64,000 nt of DNA from Proteles cristata cristata (GCA_017311185.1 JAESUZ010004534.1:1488001-1552000), one strand, 5' to 3'. Positions 41,204 through 54,344 are shown, counted from the first letter of the stretch. Notes: generated by a model from the sequence alone, not told the origin. Program-made: numbers and translations.

Positions 41204-43763
41204 AATGCAAAGGTCTCAGCATTCCTACAATGAAACTTACTTCATAACTGACCCAACCCTAACCCCATGAGATATTTTGGGCATATCTTATGAATCTGGA
41301 GAGTTTATGTTTGCCCTACATTTTCACAGTCCTAAATGAGTTTTCAGGCAATTACAAAAAACTATTTTTCGCCTTTGAGAGTCAAGATATGGTTGAAGTT
41401 CTGGGTTTGGAAATCAAGAGGCTCCAATGAAATGTTTATGGGTAAAGGTAGAGAAGAAATGAAGATATTGAATCTTTGCTGTTAGCTTGGGTTGACAAGT
41501 CCCTGTGCATGAGTGTGTGTTCACACGTGAACCTCTGCTGGGATCAGGGAGGAGCAGCTGATGTTGGGGGGGAGGGGGGAGGATCTCACAGACACTAAAA
41601 GGACAGATGGGGGCAGACCGCAGCCACGGGGCCAGACCGCAGCCATGGGGCCAGCACGCTACTGGATTTCAAGACAACGTCCATGTAGGAACTGTTCTTT
41701 TTAGAGACTATGTTTCCAGAGCCATCAGCTTTTTAAAACATAGTTCAACTGGAGACGGTTTTTATTTTGTTATTATAAAACCTATAGGCACCCCCACACA
41801 CTGAGGGCTCAAATAACTACATCCTTGCTTGTCTTCTCACAAGTGTATCTGTGGCAAAGAGATGCCAACCCGAAACCTCTCGAATTAAGTCAAGAAACAG
41901 AAAGATCCAAGTTTGGTATTTAGATTAGAAATGCAAGTGAAAGAAGTAACATTAGCATCAGAGATGTGCATTTCTAAAGATTCATTTGAAAGTTTTGAAA
42001 AAAGTAAAGCTCATGCCCTGGGGCTTCTGGGAGTATGTACAAAATACAATAATTAAATTAAGTCCAGCAGTTAAAATTCCTCATAAAAAGAAAAAGCTGG
42101 AGCGCTTCCCAATGGGGAATGCTTGACTTAAAAGAAAGGTTTTACTCTGTGGCCTGAAGGTCAACAAACTGGGACTCTGTGGGAATGTATAAAATTTCTT
42201 AAAGGGTTCTTCGGTCTTTGTTTTGTTGAAAGAAAATAAGAGAGTAAAAATAGACAAGTTTCGAAAATTCAAAAAAATGAAGGTGCAGTTCTAAAATCAT
42301 CATGATTTTTATAAATGCAGCACTGGAGACTATGAAAACACACTCTTTTCTGAGTACTAATCTAACACATATGCTCTTTGAGAAGGAAGGAAAAAGGCCA
42401 ATGACTCCGTTTGAAGAAACCATTTTAAAATGTGCTCATTTTCAGAGGCAGTGCATGCAAATTCATGGCCCCTTCATTTGCTTCTTATTTTGGAAATATT
42501 TACCTTAAATATTGTCATAAATATATCTCACAATTTAAAATTCCTTAGGCGAACACAAAGACTAATTGCTTTTTAAGAAGGTTTTTACAAAGCAGAGTTG
42601 TAAAAACTGATTTCGGGGGTGGGGGGAGGTCGTCACATCCTCAGTTATCTAAAATGGAATGTTTATCAAAATTTGCAAATATCTGTTTTTATAAATAATC
42701 ACTTACTGCTACCTTTCCGATAATGTCTCCCCCCACTCCTGAAGGAATAAGGTTAAGAACAGGATGGAAATCAAATTTTACATCCTTGGACTTCGTTACT
42801 TATAAGTACCATGAATTTCAGGCCGCATGCTCAAATAATTTCTACTAAAACATAAGGAATCAGTAACCAATTTGCAGGACCCTCATCTTTGTCGCTTAAA
42901 TAGAATCTGAATGTTGTCTTTGCCTCAAGACAGCACGATCAAATGCAGGACATCAGGAATAGCAGTTTTGGCAGGAATATTTAATTTACTGAATAATTAG
43001 CAGCCTCACTGGCATTTCTACTTCGATTCCCAAAGTACAATATTAGCTGTCCTCTGCACTCGGGCTCTCTGCAGTAAAATGGGCTAATAAATGTCCTGTG
43101 CCAAGTTCACACTAAATGAAGGACTACGGAGCACCGTGCAAGCAGCTCCCGGCTTAAGATGCCAGATTTACTTCCAAAACATGGACACAGAATTAGAAAA
43201 AAAAATTTTTTTACCCCATTTTGTTGATTTTGCTCTTGGAATTGCGAGGGGAGGAAAGAAGGTAAAAACCGTCAGGAAAAGGGATGTGGAAGCAGAACCC
43301 ACAGTAGACACAGAGACTAGATAGGAAAGATGAGACAGAATGGAGGCCACGGAGGGGGCAGAGGGAAACTAACACAGCTTGGTGAGTCTTGAGGTCTATA
43401 GCCTGCTCCTTCATCCCTGCACTGGGACTCCTTTCTTTAGGCCACTTCAGACATTTTCCAGCCACCTAGAGCAGTCAGTGGGAGGTCATGCAAATGTTGT
43501 CTAGGAGGTGAGCCACGAAGGTGCACTTCAAGCTCGCATTTGCCTGGTGGTGGAGCTTCCTGACTGGGTCTGATGACCAGCAGTTTCCGTTGTGATGAGC
43601 TCAAAGAGCTTTGCCAGGTCAGGCACTGTGTCTGAAGGAGGCAGTTACTGAAAAAGAGGTTTCGGCTATTTTTCTCATTGTTTCAGAAAACTTACTTGGA
43701 ACTTCCTTAATTGGGAATTTAATGTAAAACCAGAAAGCTGAGTACTTCTTGGGTGTTGAGCTG
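41204..43763. other. SINE-free unique DNA, left part of the desert
   Basis: No gene recognised. A 19-base duplication of GGGGCCAGACCGCAGCCA-type sequence is at about 41606-41660. The part 42480-43180 is AT-rich, repeat-free and of CNE-like texture (e.g. TTACTGAATAATTAGCAGCC near 42986). No frame has a domain. Confidence 0.5.
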
Positions 43764-43845
43764 CGTGGTTTAGTGGTTTAAGGTCGAGACATTAGTTGTA
43801 GTCCTGGTTTTGCCAGCTGTGTGACCTTGAGCAAGTCCACTAAAA
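43764..43845 (-). mobile_element. MIR fragment
   Basis: GTGGTTTAGTGGTTTAAGG and GCCAGCTGTGTGACCTTGAG are the 5' MIR region in reverse. Confidence 0.75.
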
Positions 43846-44077
43846 GGGCCAATATTTGCACAACTCCAAGAGGCACACTCGCACTGTAGTTTTTCTATGT
43901 GAATGGAGCCCTCTTCAGCCAGGAATCGGTACTGCATAGTCCTCCCCGGAGCGCGCTTCAGGGTCCTCCACAAAGTCAGGTTGGTTGGACAGAATGAGGA
44001 CATGAATCTGTAATCAGAACAGCTCTGTTGTGAGAGAAATTTCCATAGTCCAGGAATGGGACTAGAAGATTCTGAAC

Positions 44078-44103
44078 AACAACAACAACAACAACAACAA
44101 CAA
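44078..44103. repeat. (CAA)n microsatellite
   Basis: Eight or more CAA units in a row; no associated SINE is visible. Confidence 0.97.
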
Positions 44104-44639
44104 AAGAGCCACTAAAGCTCCCCTGGAACGCGCATGGCTAGTGGAGTTGCTGCCGTACCCAGCATGGTCAGGGACTGGTCCCACCAGCAGGTTCTCCTGG
44201 GCGGACATATCCTTCACCTACCAATACTAGTAATTGAGCAACTGGGGTTCACTTAATAGAAATTCAGTTTCCAGCCAGCTTTGCTGCAGTTTCAGCACTG
44301 GGATGGAGAGTATTTGACCTTTCCTGAACATCAAGCATGATGCTACAGCTTTTTAAAAAGTACTATGTTTTTTTAAAAAATTTATTTGACATGCATTCAT
44401 TTTTAAAGATTTTTTAAAAATCATGCTAATATATACACAACATAAAATTCCCCGGATGCAGGCTGCCTTCAGAAGGTTGGGACTCTGGGCAAGGCAGAGG
44501 TCTGCCGCTGAGGCAGATGTTGAAGGAGGAGCTGACGGCTGGAGGCTGTCTGCTGACCCCCTGGCCCTGGCCCCGCCGAACTAGTGGGGACACTAGAAGG
44601 GGGATTTGGGTGATGCATTTCTGTCCCCACCGCCTCCTC

Positions 44640-44765
44640 ATAGCAGCTCTTTGAGTTAGGTGCTATTATTATAGTCGAAGAAACTGATGCTCAGAGAGAA
44701 TAAATGATTTGTCTAAGAGTAACACAGCCTGGTAATCAGAAAGCCAGGATTTGAGCCTAAATGTT
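44640..44765 (+). mobile_element. MIR fragment
   Basis: GAGTTAGGTGCTATTATTAT, AGAAACTGATGCTCAGAGAG and AAGCCAGGATTTGAGCC. Confidence 0.88.
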
Positions 44766-46799
44766 TGAGGAAGGAAAGACTCAGTCCATAATCCGAATAA
44801 ACACACTTTTAGTGAACTCTTGCTGGATGAGCAGGAGTGGGATGCAGACATGCATGGCAGTGTCTGGTATTCCGGGCATTCAGGAAGGACTCTTTGGGGA
44901 CACACACACACACACAAGTACTACAGCAGAAATCTGATGCAATAGAAGGACTGGGTGGGGGGGATGTCAGCAAGTTGTGTGTGGGGATTTGGGGAGACCT
45001 TCCATGTATGTCTTGAAGCAGAGTCAGGAGTTGGGTGGGTGTGGTGGAGAGGGAGGGTTGTAGCTTAGGCAAAGGCTTTGCAAAGTCATGAGCTGCAGCT
45101 GGTCGTGTCCTGCTGCACATGGCCAGGGCCCCTGGACACAAGTTGTACGTCACTGGTGTTGAAATGCTGGGGTGGGGGGGGCCTCCTGGTGGCACGAGCT
45201 CTCTCAAGCCAAACCAGGAGAAGCAGCATCACAGAGCTCCCCGGAAGTTGCCGCATAAATTCCAGTCCCGGGAAATCCGCTGGAGAAAATGGATGTGCTC
45301 CTCTTCTCATCTGGGAGTTCAGGTTATTAACACAGTTTGCCTAGAGAATCTTAGCCAGAAATTCATGTTGGTTTTTATGTTCTGCCTTCCATGGAACTCA
45401 AAAGAGCCCATTAAAAAAAAATTAAGCCAGATGCCTGGAGTATATAGTCTTCTGAAGAAACTCTCCACCACAAAGTTATCTGAAATGGAACTTTCATTTT
45501 TCTCTTGGTTCTTTTACTGTGTCTGAATAACTAAGGCAATTTATTCATTGTTTAAAAACAAAACAGAACCCAGCCAAAGCAGCTATGTGGCATTATGTAG
45601 ACCAAAAAACCCAATTTCTTGTAACTGAATTTCTCCCCTTTAGCTAGATATTTTAACATCACAATAAGTTCATGTTTGGTCTCCTTTGTTTTTCACAAGA
45701 TGGAGTTTTCACTATATCAACTCTCTTATAACATATAATGAAGGGAATCTTGAAAATTCCTTCCGGGGCTTAGACTAATCTCTGGGACCAGTTTTCTATA
45801 TGCTTACACATTGCACATGCAGTGTGAGAAATTGATTTTGACCAACGGAGAAGTCTAACATAGTTACAGGATTCCCCCTCCGTCAACAGGCACAGGTGAT
45901 TCAAGAGTGAGTTTTCTACCCTCTCTGATAAATAGAAAGCTTTGTCTTTGACTGAGGGTTCAGCAGTTAAACCAAGGAAACTTCCTAGGTCCCTGAACAA
46001 GAGCAGATACCAGAGGAAGGCACCTCCAGTTGGCCACATTCTGTCCTAAGCCTGAGCACAGCTTTCCAATTCCCTGTGCACAGACAGCCAACGGGAAAAT
46101 GGGACAAGATTGAGTGTTCCTTTGGCAAGTTTGACAGGCTGTTTACAAACTGACTTCACTCCTCAGACCTTAGGCAGGCCTCCCGGCTTCAGGACCGCAG
46201 AGCTGGCTGAGCTCCTAAACACTAAAAGAGGTGGGGAGGAGGAGATAAAATAGGTGAAAAAAGTGACTGGTCTTCCAAGCATATGGTGTGTAGTTTTTCA
46301 GATGTTTTAGATTCTTAATCCGCACCTCTCTTGTTTCTATCACTACTGCAGTCAATGGCACTTTTTGTTTCGGCATTTGACATTATTTTACGCCTTTGCT
46401 CTTCCTTTGACTTCACACAAGAGAGTTTTAATTTTCAAAGAAAAGTGCATCCGGAACCAGTCCTAGGACTTTCATACTAGCTGGCTGTTTGGCACCCAGT
46501 CAGGGTCAACAGATGTTTGTTGAATGAATAAACGAATGAATGAAGTTATTTTCTCAAAAAAAGCTCAGAGAAATCTGTACTTTCAAGAAAGTGTTTTTTT
46601 TTTTTTTTTTTGGTTAAACTCGGGATCATCACTTCCAGTATCCTCTATGGATTTGAGAGGGAAATCAGCAAAGCTGGTTTTAGAGTCTTTTGAAGAAACT
46701 CAACCAAAAAGCAATCTAAACGTAATGTTCATTTTCCTTTTGATTCTAACACCGTGTTTGAATCAAACAGGGGAAATTCAACTCAATGACTGAAAAGCA
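44766..46799. other. SINE-free unique DNA left of the CpG island
   Basis: No exon supported. A (CA)n run at 44898-44915, a T18 run near 46594-46611 and an L2-like end ACAGATGTTTGTTGAATGAA near 46510 are the only simple features. Confidence 0.5.
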
Positions 46800-47545
46800 C
46801 GAGGACCCGATTTCTCCGCAGGTCCCTCTGGCCATGGATCGGACCTGAGCCTGACACACTAAGGGCGCGGGTCTCTGGTCAAGGGGATCTGGGCCCAGGA
46901 GATGCGCCCGGCGCTTGCAGGACCCCTACGACTTGTCCTTGCGCGCGGCCCAGGCGCGGCCTTTGGGGCTGGAGTGACTCAGGGGCCGGCCGGTCCCCAG
47001 GGCGGGCGCGAGGGCCCCGCGCAGGTGTCGGTCCTGCGCGCGGGGTGCTCCAGGGGTGCTGGGGGCCTGGGAGACCCGAGAGAGACGTTATTGTTACACT
47101 GTAACGAGTCTGATTAACATGCTCCTGACACTTTCCCTTAGTTTCTCTGGCTCCTAGCAACAACGCACAAAGGCGCGGGATTGTCCCGGGCTCCGCGGGG
47201 ACACGGGGCAGCCTTTGATCTGCCACCATTACAGCGGGGCTGCGCGACAGGCTCGCGGGCCCCGGGCAGCCCGCGGCGGGCGGGCGGGAGAGCGGGGCCC
47301 GCAGCCCCGGCCCACGGGCTCCCCCGGCCCAGCCCGCGCCCCGCGGGGAAGGGATGGCGGCCGCCCGCGGCCGCGGCCAGGTGCCCCCGCGCGCCGGCCG
47401 CCGACCTCCGTCCTCGGGAAGCGCGGGCGGCGGGGGACGCGACTCTGGGTGTCCCGGCCCCGAGTCCTTCCGACGGGGCGCGCTGCCCGGGCTCACCGAG
47501 CCTTTCCCGTCGGAAAAAGCAAACAGTAAAACCGTGCCGTTTACT
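46800..47545. promoter_or_regulatory. CpG island, candidate promoter
   Basis: The richest GC and CpG stretch of the window, with no repeat. It holds GC-box-like GGCGGG (47001) and CGGCGGGCGGGCGGGA (from 47274), two NotI sites (47357 and 47367), a YY1-like ATGGCGGC (47354-47361), an ideal TCF/LEF site CCTTTGATCT (47212-47221) and a SOX-like ACAAAGG (47167). No TATA box is obvious. The YY1-type motif, if it marks a start site, would favour transcription to the right. Frames on both strands are long (up to 205 codons) but Pro/Arg/Gly-rich, as expected by chance at this composition. It may be the 5' end of an unseen gene or lncRNA. Confidence 0.75.
47212..47221 (-). promoter_or_regulatory. TCF/LEF consensus site
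   Basis: The minus strand reads AGATCAAAGG, the full consensus for TCF/LEF binding. It sits within the CpG island, about 40 bases from a SOX-like ACAAAGG. Confidence 0.55.
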
Positions 47546-48755
47546 TACAAAAATTAAAAAACGAAGGGCTCGAGCGACACATTCCTGGTCTTTTGCAAGG
47601 CTTGTAAAAAAAAAAAAGAAGAAGAAGAAGAAGAAAGATTTAAATAAAAAATTCTGCAGGCTTCAGTCTGCTTAGCTGCAACGGAGTCCGATCGACAGCA
47701 AACGACCACAAAAGGCGCCAACGACGATTTCAGTTCCCTTCGCACACATCACTTTCTTTTTGTCTTTTGGCAATTCTTAACCGATTCGGAAGGAAATATG
47801 CTGCCACATAATTGCTGGAATGTAAACAAACTACCACCCACAACAGCCACCGTCCCGTCCCAAGGCAGCAAAAAGCTGCCCGGTATCACCGCGCAAGATT
47901 TCAGGTACTAAGTTAGGCATTTTAAAGTAATTTATTTCCCATTTTGTGAGCTGTTAGCGCCACCCCCCATCCCCATTATCCCGATTTAAAATAAAGCGCG
48001 AAAAGGAAGATTGAAATTTTAACATTGAAATGTTGAGCTCTGTTAATTACTTTCCTGCACTTTCCCCCTAAATTGCAATGCAGACACCTCGCTGGGGGAG
48101 GATCTCTGGGCTGGAAGGAGCGTGTCCCGTCCCGGGGCCTGTTCGTAAACTCTGCATTGACAGACAGGTTCGGTGCCCTTCGCCGGCATTAATATGCACA
48201 AGATCCTGCTGGTAGTCTTATAACCTGTTTTGTACCACCAATTGCCTTCCAAACTAGAAGTAAAAAACAAAAACAAAAACAAAAACGGAAGACATCTGGC
48301 TTTTCAAGATTAGTGGAAACCATAAAGCCAGAAAGAATATCCTTTAAGTTAAAAAGCATGTATTTTTCTTTATCCTCTTAAGGCATCGTTGGAAAACCTA
48401 ACGTTTCCAGTGAAGGTCATTTTCCCGAATTAAAGCAGAAGTATTAAGGGCTGATGTTAAGGATAGTAATGTCAGGTATATTTTAGGAAAGGAAAAAAAT
48501 CCTACATGGTCTGTTGCATTTACCCAGCAAAATATACCGAGCAACCAGCTACTTTCAAATTCAAATAGGAGGTGGTGAAGTCTTCTTGAGGAAGCTCTTC
48601 CCAGCCTGTCCCCCAGAGGAGATGACCTAAGGACAGCCAGTGGCTCAATACCTGGTCATTTGAAGGGAACTGAACCCAGATGCCCGGGAAATTCCCAACT
48701 TGTGCTAACAGACAGTGCCTGACCCCACCCGAGTTTCCCTCACCATTTCAATAAA
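47546..48755. other. Unique DNA flanking the CpG island
   Basis: AT-rich, repeat-free apart from (AAG)n at about 47611-47636 and (CAAAAA)n at about 48263-48287. TTTCAGGTACTAAGT (47899-47913) is donor-like for a plus-strand exon, but nothing else supports splicing. Many HOX/POU-like AT motifs occur. Confidence 0.5.
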
Positions 48756-49260
48756 ACATGATTGTACTGATATAATCCTCTATACATTAAAATGAGGTTG
48801 TCACAGATTGTCATTAAGACCTCAGTAAAACAATGAAGACATTATTGGGCACCCCCCCTCGGGCAAGGTATTAGGGGAATAAAACAATCTACACCACACG
48901 GGTCCTATTGAGATTAATGAAAAAATTATGCAAAAAAAAATCTCAATTTCATTTTCCCGTGACAGGGCTTTGCATACATACAGTCAGCCCTGCCTTGCAC
49001 CTGATGATTTATTAAACTAATCTACGGTGATCACCACTGATGTTCTCAACTCAATCTTGTCCTGGCTCATTTTCTAAGTAATTGTTTCTCATTAGTTCTG
49101 ATAATGTTTTAATAGTGTTACCCATAATTTAGCCCCCAAGAATTAATAACAAGGGGGTGATATGGCAAAGCGGCTTGTGATGAGCTACACAAAACATAAA
49201 CAGGTATGGTTTTTAATTAATCAGATTGCTGCAAGGTCCTCTTCTTATAGTCCATTCCTA
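48756..49260. promoter_or_regulatory. Candidate conserved noncoding element
   Basis: Dense homeodomain-type cores in unique DNA: AGATTAATGAAAAAATTATG (near 48912), TGATTTATTAAACTAATC (near 49005), CAAGAATTAATAACAAGGG (near 49138) and TTTTTAATTAATCAGATTG (near 49210). No frame and no repeat. Function is inferred from texture and from its place next to the CpG island in a SINE-free domain. Confidence 0.35.
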
Positions 49261-52200
49261 GCTGGAGGAATTCCCCAAGATCTCTGACCCCGACGAAAAC
49301 CTCTTCTGGGGCTCTCATTAGGGTTTCTGCTCAGAGCAGGACCTTGGTGCAGACTTCTCCCAAGACTGGCTCAGGTGGGTCCTAGTCTCACGATCCTACC
49401 GTAATCAGGCCATAGGGTTATGAAGGAGACGATAAATGTGACATTTGGGTGTCGGGTAAAGGGTGTGGTGACCAGTCTCACATGGTCAGGGGACCTAGGA
49501 ATCCATGAGGCTGTTGGTGATGGAGCTGGGGAGTCCTAGCGGTGTCCAGACCTTGCTGAGGGGACTGCTTTTCTCAAGGTCCAGATGCCTTCACCCCGGC
49601 ACCTGAGGTCCCCTGAGAAGGAGGGCTTGGCTCTCTTGAGCCCCCGGCCTGAAGAGGCCAACCTGTAGTCTGGGGGTTGCCTGTGTAACTGGGGTGGAGA
49701 GTAGAATGTCTGCCCTTTCATCCTGTCAAAGTCCAGACTGACTATCTGCACCAACACAGGAGGACGGGAAGGGCAGTTGGGTTGAAGTGGGGGCTGCCTG
49801 TAGGGAAGCCTGAAGAGAGACTTTTATTTTCCCCTTTTGTTTGAGGCAGTTCTAACACCGGGAGGAGGTGTGTGTGTCCAACAGGTCAGGATGAGAGGAG
49901 GTCTCCCCTTGCCTTCTGCCCTCTGAGCAGTCCTGTGTCTCTGTGTTCTGAGCGGAGGGGCCGACGCGGGCCGTGGTCCCCGACCTCCCTGGTGCGCACG
50001 CACCTGACTACCAGCCTAGGCCGGCGTGGCTGCCGCACTGATGGGTGCCGCCGCCGGGTCACTCTGCCCACTGCCTCTGTCCGCAGGCCTGAAGCCCGGT
50101 TTGGCTGGACGCCAGTCATCTCCCAACTTGGCTGAGATGCCATCTTTCTCCTTCCGGCCCCTCCACGGGAGGATGGGGCTCGAGCCTCCCTTCCTTTCCA
50201 GCTAATGCTCAGGCAGCCCAGGACGACTGAGGTGAAGGGTAACAATGCTCCCAGGAGGGGCTGGAGGGAGGGGTGCACCGAGGAGAGGAGACGCACCGCC
50301 CAGCACAGGTCAGAACCCCAGCCTAGCACACATGTTCCAACTCACTCAGTTCAAGTCTGTCTTCTCAGGTCCCAAACTTGGGATTTTTAGTTGGTGTTTT
50401 AAGAATGTGTTTCCCCGGAGCCTTCCTGCCTGGATCAGGCTCCTGCATACCTGTCAGAACCGAAGAACCCACTTCCTGCCGTGCACTGGGTGGCGGGTGA
50501 TGTGAGATGGTGTGTGGGCCTCTCGCTTTGCTTAGGTTCCATGGTGCCCTTCCTTGGATATAACTTTCAACTCTATTTCCCTCTGGGGCTTCCTGTAGGA
50601 GCTGGAAGAGGCAGGGGCAAAGTAGACCCCTGGGTGGGGCATACAGTAGGGGCCACAGAGGAAATAAACAGCAAGGGTGTAGGAGGAGGTGAAAAATGAA
50701 AATCAAAAACTGTTTTCTATTTACAAATTTAAATAAACAGAACAGCCTTCCCCGCGGTGTTTGTCTAAGAGTAGCAGCTTTGCTGCTGTGTAGGTCATGA
50801 AAAGGTTGGTGTAGAGTTTAAAACTTCCCATTCTGTTAATTTCTTAAAGAACAGTCATCCAGAGTCTCAACACAAAAGCTCATGATTTAATGAGGAGCAG
50901 AAACAAAATCTCTGATTGTTGGTGTTTCAAATTTCATTGGCGTCCTCTGGCAAACACAAGTTGATCCTTCCCAGCTTCAATACCCTTTAGCCTTCAATAT
51001 AAGAGCACATGCTGAATAGGGAAGAATGGCTGGTTGTTATGTTTATTTACCCTTACTACAAGCTGGGTTAACCTCTTCAAAACAGCTTTACTAAGCCCGT
51101 TAACCACACCACCCATATGACCTGCAGCAGCATCCCTAATGTGATGCAAATCTCGCAGGGGACCATATGCACCAGATCTGCCCCATTGTGTCTTCTTAGA
51201 GGCTACAAGTTTATTGCTGAGGGGGCCTGTCCCGGCCATACATTTGCAGGGGGGAATGGCCTCAATGGCAAACAGTTAAATGGGGAAATTAAGGGAGAAA
51301 ATGGATGGTCTTGTGTTTCTGCACATTTTAAATTGCTGGTCACTGCTGACCCAAAGCATTCACCCAGGATGAAGGCTTTCATAGTCCTTACCTAGAGCCC
51401 AGATGTATGGGTGTTTCATCTGCGGAGGTGGAGGTTAAGAGTTTTAAAGATTTTTTACAAGGTATCTGAACAAACACGATACTTTGCTATGCCATCTCTT
51501 GTTTTATCAGATTTCTAAGAGATAAACACAACCCCTTCGGGTAGTTACCGATTTTTTTTAAGACTAGCCTTAAAATTATTTACAGTGTTGAGTGAACAAA
51601 TGACCGACATGGGAAACATCTAATGTGAGAAATGTGAAGGGAGTGTATGTATTCGGGAAAGATCTGTTTCATTAAAGACCTAATATCCCCTCAGCCTATC
51701 TCTCCACATGATTTTATCTCCCTGTGAAATCATAAGTGCATATGTGCAACACATTCATGAGCAATAAAATCATAAGCTTGGAACCAAAAAGAAGAAAGTT
51801 CATTTTTAGACGAATAACTGGCCAGTGAGATAAAAGCAACAACAAAAAATTGTGATTACCATGAATTGTAAATGGAGAAAGGTTCCAATCTGGCATACTA
51901 ACAAGTTGCCTTGAGTATTACGGTTTGTCTTTAAGAAACCCACTGTATATGTTCAGCCCACCTGATGAGAGCTTCATTTAACAGATCATTTTTCCTTGAT
52001 GGATGTGGCAAGCGTAACAATGTTCTGGGCTTGCTTCAGTAATGGCATGTCGATCATACTCCCTTGGAAAGTAAAGGCTCCCTGGAAAACAGAGAATACA
52101 AACTTCCTAAAAGAATGTTCAGAAATTATAGGCTTCCTTTCTGTGCACACTTGTACAACAAGAACATTTTAGATTCCACCTGAATTATATTGACTTTCCC

Positions 52201-54344
52201 ACCCAACTTTTGAGAAAGCCAAAGTAAATTACAGGGGAAAGATTTCTTTTTTCCTTCTAAAGGGGGGGGGAACGCTTCAGCATTTTAATGGAGGGGGAAA
52301 GCATCACACACAAGGTATTTGAAACTGTTCATTTAACTCTTGAAATTGGGCAGAAAACTATGGAAGGAAAATGCAAACACTTCCTTATATAGTTTTGAAA
52401 TACTGCATAGAACTTTAAAAATAGTAAAGTGCTCTGGTAACCAAATGCTGTTTGAAAAAATAACTATATGAACAGGTTAGTGGCAAAACGCTTGGTTCTT
52501 GTAACATAATTGAGGGGTAACAGTATCGTGTGATGAGAATATGTAAGGTAGGGTTGCACTGAATAAAAAGAGACCTCTCTGTTGGTACACACACGCAGGA
52601 GAGGACTAGAATGACAAGAGACATGAGCCTGTAACAAAGAAGTCACAGGTCTATTGAATGGTGAGTCTGGAAAGAATCTCTGAGATCTCCTGGTTTATCC
52701 CCATTTTTTCGGATACATTTTCTTTTAAACTTTTGCAAATACTTATTGAACGTGTCATGTGGTCTAGGTCCTGTTCTAATGAGGACCAGAGTAGGGAAGT
52801 GATTTTCCAAGGTCGAGGTCAAAAATTAGATCTGGAGCTAATACTTGGGTTATCATAACCTCAAGCCTTTATCAGAGACCCCCATATTAAGGTAGTGAGG
52901 AAGTCTCTATTGCACCAGACAAAGAAAGATTAAATGGACAGAAGGCAGTAAGCCCTGAATCTGAAGTTAATGTCTGGCTACTTATATTCTTTTAATCACT
53001 TCTTTTTGCCATTTACAATCACAACTCTTCTTAAGTCTCCTTCCTTCCACCTGTTGGCAAGGATGCTGGTGGACTGGAGCAATAATAGTCCTTGCTGATG
53101 GTCCATCTGCATATACTGCCATCCGTTTCTGGATTTCATAAGTACCACCTCTCAATAGTCAATGTTGTCATTACGTAGGAGTTCTGGAATAACTCTTCTG
53201 GTCTCTCTAGAAACCCTTATCTACCCTAATGACAAGAGTTACACGTAGGATGGAGATTTTAAAAAGTGGCAGGAGATCCTTTGCAATGACTTTGGAATTT
53301 AGTTTTCAATCAAGAGAGATTTAAAAGCCACTGGGATTAGAGGTTTAACCAGTGGTACCTAACCTTCTCAGCCTTGGAATATGATTCCTAGGAACACTTG
53401 TGTTGGCCTCAAATCCTGTACCTGAAGTCATTTTCCAACCAGACTGACTTTTGCCTAATTTCATTCAGCCTAGAGCTAATTTTGGTCATCTCTGTGACTG
53501 TGATGAATTGTATGAATTCAGTTAGAAGTTCCAAAGGATGTTCCGTGAGTTAGGATAGCATGTGAAATCAGGGTGTGGGCCTCATGCTGATTTACAAGGC
53601 AATAGTCTAGTTTTCTCATTGGAGTAAATGATGAAGACCAAAGGCCTCCTGGTTATCCGCCCACCAAGTGGATTATGGCCCTGTAAAACAGCACATCTGT
53701 CCTGCTAAGGTTTAAATAATAGGCTGGAAAGATGAAATTAGAATAGATGCACATGAAATCAAAACGATGCACAGAGACTCAAAATGACGGCCTTGGGCTT
53801 ATACCATGTTTCCCAAATCTGTTTGGGTTCCGCACGCACATCAAAGATGCAAAGTATTTCATGGAGATCATTTCTTTTACAGTGGCAGATTTTGCTTGAC
53901 TTCATTAAGCTTAAGCTGAAAAACAAAGTTCAACATTTTTGTGCTTTGTTTCCTTCATCTCTGCAAATTGAGGATTTTAGTATTAAGAATTAGCTTGCCT
54001 AATATGAATATTCTCCTCCTTTTGCATATCGACCTACAGTATGATTGGCTTTTTGAAATATAAGGCTCTGCATGTGAAATGTGAATGGTCTGTTGGTCAG
54101 GATTTGGAAAAATGCAGTTTGTCAAAAGGTACTTGGATCTGTGGGAGGGTTTGAAACAGTTCTTAATGAATGATTATAGATAAGCTTCCAATTCCCAGCC
54201 TGGTGCTTTCCTGAGAAATTAGCACACTATTTCAAAAAGTATAGAGAACCTCCATCAGCTTGAAGATTCAGACTCTCATTTGGTTTAAAATACCTTTATA
54301 GAGTAGCTTATTCATAGTTAACCACCTTAACTACCTTAACGACT
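49261..54344. other. SINE-free unique DNA, right part of the desert
   Basis: About 5 kb without a SINE and without an exon I can support. 49955-50110 is a small CpG-rich patch followed by an acceptor-like CTGCCTCTGTCCGCAG (50071-50086). The segment 50990-51300 is also complex and repeat-free. Several short AT-rich, CNE-like stretches occur to 54 kb. Confidence 0.5.

Noticed and set aside
46879..47496. 205-codon minus-strand frame in the CpG island
   Set aside because: Composition is Pro/Arg/Gly/Ala throughout, overlapping frames on the plus strand are equally open, and no domain is visible; high GC removes stop codons by chance.
47354..47557. Plus-strand frame of 67 codons beginning at the YY1-like ATGGCGGC
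   Set aside because: It has a fair start context, but the product is low complexity and no splice structure supports it. The motif itself is kept as a regulatory hint.
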